DNA of 9,603 nt from assembly GCA_964440405.1 (NCBI GenBank), contig CAYTSB010000034.1, positions 1 through 9,603 on the forward strand. Reading direction: 5' to 3'. The notes beneath the pieces are model-generated. The model was not told the origin of the DNA. It searched no databases and saw only the letters and a program-made list of their open reading frames with translations. This DNA is from DAOSVX01 sp964440405 (GTDB taxonomy: Bacteria > Bacillota_I > Bacilli_A > RF39 > UBA660). The stretch's first letter is position 1. Every line of letters begins with the position of its first letter. The translations under genes were made by a program, and so were the position numbers. Of this stretch, positions 1-5,737 are shown in pieces.

Positions 1-469
1 TAGTAGTTAGATAAATACCTTCTTCATCGGCTTCTGTCCACGCTTCATCATATTCAGTTCCAGACTCATTTTTGATATATAAATCAAATTCTACATATCC
101 ATCTTTTTCTGCGGTTGCATTATCAACAAGACTAGTTATAAGTCTAAAGCCGCCTGTAGTTGCTGTGTAACTGGCTTTTTCATATATTTTCATTCTTGAA
201 GAAGCAATATCCATCTCACCAATAGTTGACATTGGCTTTAAGCCTTCACTGACAATGACTGGTGTTACACTTTCTGAAAAAGTTACGCCATCTAATGACA
301 ATGATAAACCGTCGATTGCTGCAATTTCAACTTCAAAATTAGTTACATTGACTTCTTGCAAACCAACAAACCAAGCATAAGTTGTAACACCTAAAAGCAT
401 CGCTAACAATGTGCAAATTACAACTAAATTTCTAAGACGTTGGGTATGCCATCTTTTTTCTTTTTGCAT
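1..469 (-). CDS. Secreted/membrane-anchored TasA-like protein, partial (C-terminus outside window)
   Basis: The frame is open for 156 codons from an ATG at 467-469 to the window edge, so the C-terminus is missing. The ATG has a strong ribosome binding site (AGGAG, 7-8 bases upstream). The protein starts with a basic stretch (residues 1-13), then a hydrophobic segment (about 14-30) ending in the motif TYAWF (30-34). A hydrophobic N-terminus followed by T-Y-A-W/Y-F resembles the SipW-dependent signal peptides of TasA/camelysin-type fibre proteins. The rest is a beta-rich, Thr/Ser/acidic extracellular-type sequence (for example YVEFDLYIKNESGTEYDEAW near the visible end). It follows the 487-1179 gene by 17 bases, so the two are co-transcribed. 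Base composition is richer in GC than the RNR genes. The exact family is uncertain; a role in surface fibres or matrix is inferred only from the N-terminal motif and the neighbour. Confidence 0.75.
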   Translation of the reverse strand, partial: MQKEKRWHTQRLRNLVVICTLLAMLLGVTTYAWFVGLQEVNVTNFEVEIAAIDGLSLSLDGVTFSESVTPVIVSEGLKPMSTIGEMDIASSRMKIYEKASYTATTGGFRLITSLVDNATAEKDGYVEFDLYIKNESGTEYDEAWTEADEEGIYLTT

Positions 470-486
470 AAATAAACTCCTCTTTC

Positions 487-1179
487 CTATTCATCGGCAT
501 TTTCTGAATTAAATGCCATTTCAATTTTAATTTCCCCGCCTAAAACATTATCTGTACATTCGGGGTCGCTGCCTTCTAACCACAAGACAATTGTATATTT
601 GTTTATATCGCCAGGTGCAAAATTTTCTGCATGATCCATAACTACTAAGGTATCTGATTTAAATGGAATTGTTCCCGGTTCTGGCTGCCCACTTTTAGCT
701 GTTTTGGCATAAGTTGTTTCTTCACCATTGCGATAAACTTTTATTCTTACTGCTTCGTCAACATTTTTTATGACATCTGCCACAATTATTTCTGACCAGT
801 AGTCAGCGACTTCCGTACCCATATTCTCAATATAAAATGAATAGGCCACATAATTATCTCCATTATGAGAACCATTATAATTATCAAGATCTTCTGGGAG
901 CCATTTGTAAGAAATATTGTCAAACTCTTCTACGGTTTCAGCAAATAATTCTGATCTAAAAACTTTATATTCTGGATCATCATAAATTATAAGACCTCTT
1001 TTTAAATACAAGTTTCTATCTAAGGTGATGCTAAAACTACCGCTGCTGTAAATAATTCCGATAAGAACATAAATGATAATTAGCAGTAGCAATAATATGA
1101 GTAAAGCCAATTTCGCAGATTTTTTAACCTTTTTACTTCGTTTTACTCTATTTGCATTTAAAATTACTTCGCCATTCAT
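487..1179 (-). CDS. Membrane-anchored TasA/camelysin-like extracellular protein
   Basis: 230-residue protein. Residues 1-22 are strongly basic (KRSKKVKKSAK), followed by a long hydrophobic helix (about 23-44) that would serve as an uncleaved anchor or signal. The remaining 185 residues look extracellular and beta-rich. The segment YVAYSFYIENMGTEVADYW (about 110-128) and the C-terminal block YTIVLWLEGSDPECTDN, followed by a GGEIK strand (195-223), resemble the beta-sandwich of TasA/camelysin-like proteins from Firmicutes. This is recognition by style, not a proven match. The ATG at 1177-1179 is preceded by AAGGGCAG, a modest ribosome binding site. The gene has its own promoter upstream (1258-1285) and is followed after 17 bases by a second secreted protein, so the pair forms a small surface-protein operon separate from the RNR genes. 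A SipW-type signal peptidase could lie beyond the left edge, but none is visible here. Confidence 0.75.
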   Translation of the reverse strand: MNGEVILNANRVKRSKKVKKSAKLALLILLLLLIIIYVLIGIIYSSGSFSITLDRNLYLKRGLIIYDDPEYKVFRSELFAETVEEFDNISYKWLPEDLDNYNGSHNGDNYVAYSFYIENMGTEVADYWSEIIVADVIKNVDEAVRIKVYRNGEETTYAKTAKSGQPEPGTIPFKSDTLVVMDHAENFAPGDINKYTIVLWLEGSDPECTDNVLGGEIKIEMAFNSENADE

Positions 1180-1229
1180 TTTCTGCCCTTGCCTTTATTA
1201 TGCAAACCATAAAAGCTTACATTTGTATT

Positions 1230-1246
1230 TTAGATACCTTATCTAA
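1230..1246. promoter_or_regulatory. Perfect 17-bp dyad just downstream of the predicted transcription start
   Basis: TTAGATA-CCT-TATCTAA on the plus strand: two 7-bp arms in perfect inverted symmetry around a 3-base centre. It begins only a few bases after the expected +1 of the promoter at 1258-1285, in the leader of the surface-protein operon. That is a typical operator position. It has only one G/C pair per arm and no following T-run, so it is a poor terminator. The regulator is not identifiable from the sequence. Confidence 0.4.
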
Positions 1247-1257
1247 TATACATTTTT

Positions 1258-1285
1258 ATAATACCATAAACAAGAAAATTGTCAA
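1258..1285 (-). promoter_or_regulatory. Sigma-A-type promoter for the surface-protein operon
   Basis: On the minus strand a perfect -35 TTGACA (1280-1285) is followed after 16 bases by TATTAT (1258-1263), preceded by TGG, which makes an extended -10. Transcription should start near 1250, giving a leader of about 70 bases before the ATG at 1179. The leader contains the dyad at 1230-1246. This is one of the best promoter matches in the window. Confidence 0.65.
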
Positions 1286-1437
1286 TAATTTTTGAAATTT
1301 GTCGATTTAATTAAAGACCTTTTTATATACTGTTTTTATATTTACCATATTAGAAATTATTAAAAATTTTTCATTTGGAGTAATTTGTTTTTCATTTATT
1401 CATAAAACGACGATTTTTACTGTCAATATACAAACAA

Positions 1438-1734
1438 TTAATTCATCACCCTTTTGCCATTCCCACCTCCGGCATTTATGTGATTAGAAATAACTATTAC
1501 ATTTCTGCTATTACCATAAAAATCTAATATTTCTTTTGCCCTTTCGCTTGGAGATAAGGTTGTATCATCTGTTCTAGTTATAGATACTGGTATACCTAAC
1601 TCTTTAAATCGATCATACATATATTTTGAAATTTTTAAATTCAAGTCTTTTTCAGTTATTTCATTGCCAACAGCTCCAGGATCGGTTCCACCATGTCCCG
1701 GATCAATTACTATTCCTGTTAGGGCTCTATCCAT
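1438..1734 (-). pseudogene. Truncated N-acetylmuramoyl-L-alanine amidase (Amidase_3), C-terminal half lost
   Basis: 98 codons from the ATG at 1732-1734. An in-frame GTG at 1741-1743 is rejected as start because it forms part of the AGGTGA ribosome binding site placed 5 bases before this ATG. The protein has the N-terminal half of a zinc-dependent amidase that cuts the MurNAc-L-Ala bond of peptidoglycan. GIVIDPGHGGTDPGAV carries the first zinc ligand (His14), ITEKDLNL the second (Glu28), and VIVISNHINAGGG the third (His85). Family members run to about 180 residues or more and need a C-terminal catalytic Glu (VEYGF-like), which is absent. The reading frame ends in GGGNGKRVMN. In a shifted frame from base 1450 the DNA reads G-D-E-L-I-V, the continuation expected after GGGNG in homologues (G-[AD]-E-[VI]-I-Y). 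A frameshift near the AAAAGGG run at 1449-1455 is therefore likely, and the shifted frame also stops soon after. No signal peptide is present. It is the last gene of the RNR transcription unit, 32 bases after the reductase. Probably inactive. Confidence 0.7.
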
Positions 1735-1761
1735 GTTAATCACCTATAATAATGTATGATA

Positions 1762-1787
1762 AAAGACTACTTTTGTGAGTAGTCTTT
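1762..1787 (-). terminator. Weak intrinsic terminator or 3'-end hairpin overlapping the reductase stop codon
   Basis: AAAGACTACT and AGTAGTCTTT form a perfect 10-bp stem around a 6-base loop (1772-1777). On the minus strand the stem ends in TTTT before ATCAT, so the T-tract is short. The stop codon TAG (1767-1769) lies inside the 3' arm. It could end or protect the RNR mRNA before the amidase remnant, or attenuate read-through; terminator strength looks modest. Confidence 0.5.
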
Positions 1788-2675
1788 ATTTAAGTAATTG
1801 ATTGCTGCCAAAGCTGCAACTGTTCCGTCACTGGCCGCAACTGTTAATTGCCTAATATTTTTATCCCGGCAATCGCCAGCAACAAATATTCCTGGAATCT
1901 CTGTAGTGCAATTATCTGATTCAATATAATTAAATTCATTGATACTCAACAGATTTTCTGCCAGTTCACTTTGAGGAATTAAACCAATTGAAACAAATAA
2001 ACCATCTATTTTCAATTCTTTTTCTTTATCTTTATTTTTAATGGTAACTCCATTTAATTCATTATCACCATGTAAATCAGTTATTGCTGAATTATAAATA
2101 ACTTCGATATTTTCATAATCCTTTATTCTATTAATTAAAGTCGCTTCAGCAGTTAAGTGATCCATGTCTTGAATAACATAAATTTTCTTACAAATAGTTG
2201 CTAAAGTAATTGCATTAACAACTGCACTGTTACCACCGCCAACAACAGCCACCACTTTATTTTTATAAAACGCTCCATCACAGGCTACACAAAAATTAAT
2301 GCCGTTGCCAAAATATTTTTGTTCACCTTTTATTCCTAAAGTTCTATGCTTGCCACCGGTAGCAATAATAATGGTTTTAGTTTCATACATATTACTTTCA
2401 GTTATTATTTTTTTAACTTTGCCGTTTTTAATTTCCTTAACTTCTTCAAGTTCAATTTCAACACCTAAGTTCAAAACTTGTTCAAAAATATTATTAGCCA
2501 GTTCACTACCACTAATTGAAATATAACCCGGATAATTTTCAACGAGCGGTGAAGATGCGATCTGACCGCCAATACTTTCTTTTTCTAAAACCAACACTTT
2601 CTTATTAGCTCTTGCTGCATAGATTGCACTGGTCATTCCTGCCATTCCACAACCTATGATTATTACATCATACAT
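1767..2675 (-). CDS. trxB: Thioredoxin reductase-like NAD(P)/FAD flavoprotein
   Basis: 302 residues, normal length for low-molecular-weight thioredoxin reductase, which passes electrons from NAD(P)H through FAD and a CxxC pair to a thioredoxin or glutaredoxin-like protein. Visible parts are the FAD-binding IIIGCGMAGMTSAIYAAR near the N-terminus, the redox pair CVACDG (Cys129, Cys132, Asp133), the pyridine nucleotide loop VVGGGNSAV (144-152), and the second FAD motif GIFVAGDCRD (262-271). The HRRxxxR motif that binds the NADPH 2'-phosphate is missing; its place holds VIQDMDHLTAE (167-177). This is closer to the LLEFAPEMKAD stretch of the NADH-using AhpF reductase, so NADH preference is inferred. 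ATG at 2673-2675 with AGGAG 5 bases upstream; that site overlaps the TAG of nrdD, so the genes are coupled (8 bases apart). Its likely partner is the CPNC domain on the NrdD tail, since no separate thioredoxin gene is present. The gene symbol reflects family, not proven specificity. Confidence 0.9.
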   Translation of the reverse strand: MYDVIIIGCGMAGMTSAIYAARANKKVLVLEKESIGGQIASSPLVENYPGYISISGSELANNIFEQVLNLGVEIELEEVKEIKNGKVKKIITESNMYETKTIIIATGGKHRTLGIKGEQKYFGNGINFCVACDGAFYKNKVVAVVGGGNSAVVNAITLATICKKIYVIQDMDHLTAEATLINRIKDYENIEVIYNSAITDLHGDNELNGVTIKNKDKEKELKIDGLFVSIGLIPQSELAENLLSINEFNYIESDNCTTEIPGIFVAGDCRDKNIRQLTVAASDGTVAALAAINYLNKDYSQK

Positions 2676-2683
2676 AAATTCTC

Positions 2684-5017
2684 CTATATTTTAAATGATT
2701 CTATTTGTTTCTTAATATTTGACAAATTGACAACATTTTCTCTTTTACCATTTTTTAATATAATTAATGTTGGCGCTTGTTTAACCTCAAATTCTTTTGT
2801 CAAATCGAGATTTTGCTCAGCATCAATAAATTTATAATCAACTTTAGCTTTTTCCAGTAATTGCTTTGCCATTTTACAATTTGGACAAGTTTTTGTTCCA
2901 AAAAGATATATTGCATCTTTTGATTTTTTTACTTTTTTATTCTTTGAACAATCTAAATTATAAAGTTTACGATCTTTAAATTCTTGGGCTTTCCCATCAT
3001 TCCAATTTTTAACTGGACGATAATAACCAGTGATTCTACTATATATTTCAGTTTCTTCACCACAAGTCGGACATTTCTTAACTTCACCAACAATATAGCC
3101 ATGGCTTCTGCAAACAGAATAAGTTGGACTAATTGTATAATATGGTAGCTTATAATTTTCAGCTATTTTTTTTACTAAATTGGCAGCTGCCTTCCAATTA
3201 TTTAATCTTTCACCTAGGAAAGCATGGAATACAGTCCCCGATGTATATAATGTTTGAAGTTCATCTTGAATATCAAGCGCTGCAAAGATATCATCCGTAA
3301 ATCCTACTGGCAAATGAGAACTATTAGTATAATATGGGGTATCATCTGGATCAGAAGCAGTAATTATGTCTGGATATTTCGCCTTGTCATTTTTTGCTAA
3401 ACGATAAGTAGTAGATTCAGCTGGTGTTGCTTCTAAATTATACAAGTCGCCATATTCCTCTTGATAATCAGAGAGTTTATCTCTCATAAAATTTAAAACT
3501 GCTTTAGTAAACTCTTGAGCCTCTTCATCGGTCAAGTCTTTTTTAAGCCATTTGGCATTTAAACAGGCTTCATTCATTCCAAGTAATCCAATAGTAGAAA
3601 AATGATTTTTAAATGATCCTAAATATTTTTTAGTGTATGGATACAATCCTTCTTCCAACAATCTACTAATAACATTTCTTTTAATTTTTAAACTGCGAGC
3701 AGCAATATTCATCAATTTTTCTAGTCTTTCATAGAATTCTTTTTTATCTTTAGATAAATAAGCAATTCTTGGCATATTTAAGGTTACAACTCCAATTGAA
3801 CCAGTTGATTCGCCACTGCCAAAGAATCCACCTGATTTCTTGCGAAGTTCTCTTAAATCTAATCTTAATCTACAACACATACTTCTAACATCACTTGGTT
3901 CCATATCACTATTAATATAATTTGAGAAATAAGGAGTTCCGTATTTTGCCGTCATTTCAAACAATAGTTTATTATTTTCATTTTCATCCCAATTAAAATT
4001 TTTGGTAATTGAATAAGTTGGAATTGGATATTGGAATCCTCTACCGTTAGCATCGCCCTCAATCATAATTTCAATGAAGGCTTTATTTATCATATCCATT
4101 TCTTTCTGACAATCTTTATATTTAAAGTCAACTGTTTTACCACCAATAATACATTCTAACTCCGCCAAGTCATTTGGTACAACCCAGTCTAAAGTAATAT
4201 TAGTAAACGGTGCCTGAGTACCCCATCTACTTGGGGTATTAACTCCGTAAACAAATGATTGAATACATTGCTTTACCTCTTTATAACTTAAATTATCAAC
4301 TTTAACAAATGGCGCTAGATAAGTATCAAAAGATGAGAAAGCCTGTGCTCCGGCCCACTCATTTTGCATAATCCCTAAAAAGTTAACCATTTGATTACAT
4401 AATGTTGATAAGTGTTTAGAAGGTGATGAGGTTATTTTACCAGGAACTCCGCCTAATCCTTCTTGAATTAATTGTTTTAAGCTCCATCCAGCACAATAAC
4501 CGGTTAGCATTGATAGATCATGTAAATGAAAATCACATTCGCGATGAGCATTAGCAATTTCATCATCATAAACTTCACTTAACCAGTAGTTGGCAGTTAT
4601 CGCTCCTGAATTACTTAAAATAAGTCCACCAACAGAATAAGTAACTGTTGAATTTTCTTTAACGCGCCAGTCAGTTACATCAATATAACTGTTAACTACA
4701 TTTTTATAATCTAAAATCGTTGATTTCATGTTACGCATTTTATCATGTAATCGACGATATAAAATATATGCTTTTGCTACTTCAGCATATCCTCCCTTTA
4801 TCAATATTGATTCTACTGAATCTTGAATATCTTCAACATCAACAATATTATTAACAATTTTAGGCTCAAAGTCAGCAGTAACTTTTAAGACTAAAAAATC
4901 AATTACACTTTCATCATGTTTTTTTTCTTCAGCTTCAAAAGCCCTAACTATTGCATCAGATATCTTTTGAATATCAAAAGCAACAATTTTTCCATCTCTT
5001 TTTCTTACTTTATACAT
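2684..5017 (-). CDS. nrdD: Anaerobic (class III) ribonucleoside-triphosphate reductase with fused C-terminal glutaredoxin-like domain
   Basis: 777 residues. Reduces ribonucleoside triphosphates to dNTPs without oxygen, using a glycyl radical made by NrdG. Domains in order: an ATP-cone allosteric domain (about 1-97, VRKRDGKIVAFD); the ten-stranded barrel with DFHLHDLSMLTGYCAGWSL (Cys175, matching the second active-site cysteine), MCCRLRLD (Cys381/382, thiyl-radical region) and TGSIGVVTLNMPRIAY (405-420); a zinc site with Cys636, His639, Cys649 and Cys652; and the glycyl-radical motif RITGY (661-665, radical on Gly664) followed by YRPVKNWNDGK. A Lys-rich linker with Cys690 leads to a glutaredoxin/NrdH-like domain (about 700-777) with CPNC (711-714) and a cis-Pro loop QAPT (747-750). 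T4 and E. coli NrdD lack this tail and use formate; NrdD types using thioredoxin or NrdH-like proteins are known, so the tail is probably the built-in reductant. ATG at 5015-5017 has GGGAGG 6 bases upstream. It lies 30 bases after nrdG and 8 before the flavoprotein. Confidence 0.95.
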   Translation of the reverse strand: MYKVRKRDGKIVAFDIQKISDAIVRAFEAEEKKHDESVIDFLVLKVTADFEPKIVNNIVDVEDIQDSVESILIKGGYAEVAKAYILYRRLHDKMRNMKSTILDYKNVVNSYIDVTDWRVKENSTVTYSVGGLILSNSGAITANYWLSEVYDDEIANAHRECDFHLHDLSMLTGYCAGWSLKQLIQEGLGGVPGKITSSPSKHLSTLCNQMVNFLGIMQNEWAGAQAFSSFDTYLAPFVKVDNLSYKEVKQCIQSFVYGVNTPSRWGTQAPFTNITLDWVVPNDLAELECIIGGKTVDFKYKDCQKEMDMINKAFIEIMIEGDANGRGFQYPIPTYSITKNFNWDENENNKLLFEMTAKYGTPYFSNYINSDMEPSDVRSMCCRLRLDLRELRKKSGGFFGSGESTGSIGVVTLNMPRIAYLSKDKKEFYERLEKLMNIAARSLKIKRNVISRLLEEGLYPYTKKYLGSFKNHFSTIGLLGMNEACLNAKWLKKDLTDEEAQEFTKAVLNFMRDKLSDYQEEYGDLYNLEATPAESTTYRLAKNDKAKYPDIITASDPDDTPYYTNSSHLPVGFTDDIFAALDIQDELQTLYTSGTVFHAFLGERLNNWKAAANLVKKIAENYKLPYYTISPTYSVCRSHGYIVGEVKKCPTCGEETEIYSRITGYYRPVKNWNDGKAQEFKDRKLYNLDCSKNKKVKKSKDAIYLFGTKTCPNCKMAKQLLEKAKVDYKFIDAEQNLDLTKEFEVKQAPTLIILKNGKRENVVNLSNIKKQIESFKI

Positions 5018-5047
5018 AATTTCCTCCCATTTCTTTCTTGTATAAAT

Positions 5048-5737
5048 TTATATATTTCTAAGTGTTACCTTAGGATATTTTTCATTTAACTTTTTAATTA
5101 TATCAAGCAATTCTTCTTCAGAAAAACCATGTAGATTTTTTCTTAGAACATCATCAGAATCTCTAAAGTTTTGAATAAAATATTTTGCTTTAGGTCCAAT
5201 ATATTCACAAATGCTTTTCAGTTTATCAAATGTATGAAATTCTTTAACAACTGTAGTTCGGAACTCATAATCTATATTTGATTTTTTTAAAATATCAATA
5301 CTTTTTTTTATTTTTTCAAGATTAAAATTTTTTATTTCAGTAATTTTACTGTAGCTTTTAAAATCATTTTTAATATCCATTGCCACATAATCAAGTAAAT
5401 TTTCTTGAATAAGATTATTAAGTTTGTCCGGATAACTGCCATTAGTATCTAACTTTACCGAAATTCCTATTTCTTTTACTTTTTTAATAAATTCCTTAAT
5501 ATCATTTTGCATTAATGGTTCACCACCACTGATACAAATACCGTCAATCACTTTTTTTCTTTTAGCTAAATAATCAAGTATTTCTTTTTCCTGAACCAGT
5601 GACTCATTAGATGCCTTTAGTAATGAACTATTCTGGCAGAATGAACATCTAAAATTACATCCTTGAGTAAAAATTATACATGCTGTTTTATCCGGATAAT
5701 CTATTAAAGTTAATTTATTCATGCCACTAACTATCAT
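5048..5737 (-). CDS. nrdG: Anaerobic RNR activating protein, radical SAM (long NrdG2/PflA-like form)
   Basis: 229 residues from the ATG at 5735-5737. Uses S-adenosylmethionine and a 4Fe-4S cluster to abstract hydrogen from the NrdD glycine, making the glycyl radical. The cluster motif CxxxCxxC is GCNFRCSFCQN (Cys27, Cys31, Cys34). SAM-binding signatures are ICISGGEPL, VKLDTNGSYP and YVAMDIKNDF. It is longer than E. coli NrdG (about 154 residues) and matches the longer NrdG2 form of Clostridia and relatives, which start like MIVSGMNKLTLIDYP here. The frame is open further upstream to an ATG at 5803, but those extra 22 residues lie wholly inside the preceding gene. The chosen ATG overlaps the end of the upstream gene by 11 bases and has GGTGA 6-7 bases upstream, a typical translational-coupling arrangement. 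The upstream partner is the NrdD-like pseudoenzyme; nrdD follows 30 bases downstream. Confidence 0.93.
   Translation of the reverse strand: MIVSGMNKLTLIDYPDKTACIIFTQGCNFRCSFCQNSSLLKASNESLVQEKEILDYLAKRKKVIDGICISGGEPLMQNDIKEFIKKVKEIGISVKLDTNGSYPDKLNNLIQENLLDYVAMDIKNDFKSYSKITEIKNFNLEKIKKSIDILKKSNIDYEFRTTVVKEFHTFDKLKSICEYIGPKAKYFIQNFRDSDDVLRKNLHGFSEEELLDIIKKLNEKYPKVTLRNI

Noticed and set aside
1399..1426. TTGACA-16-TATGAA promoter candidate just after the truncated amidase
   Set aside because: The -10 is weak, and a much better promoter for the same downstream gene lies at 1258-1285.
1449..1455. Programmed -1 frameshift at AAAAGGG in the amidase
   Set aside because: The run is not a standard X-XXY-YYZ slippery site, and the new frame stops after about 17 codons without restoring the catalytic Glu.
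2299..2526. Open frame of 75 codons on the plus strand
   Set aside because: It lies entirely inside the reductase gene on the opposite strand, has no ribosome binding site, and its hydrophobic composition is what the antisense of that gene would give.
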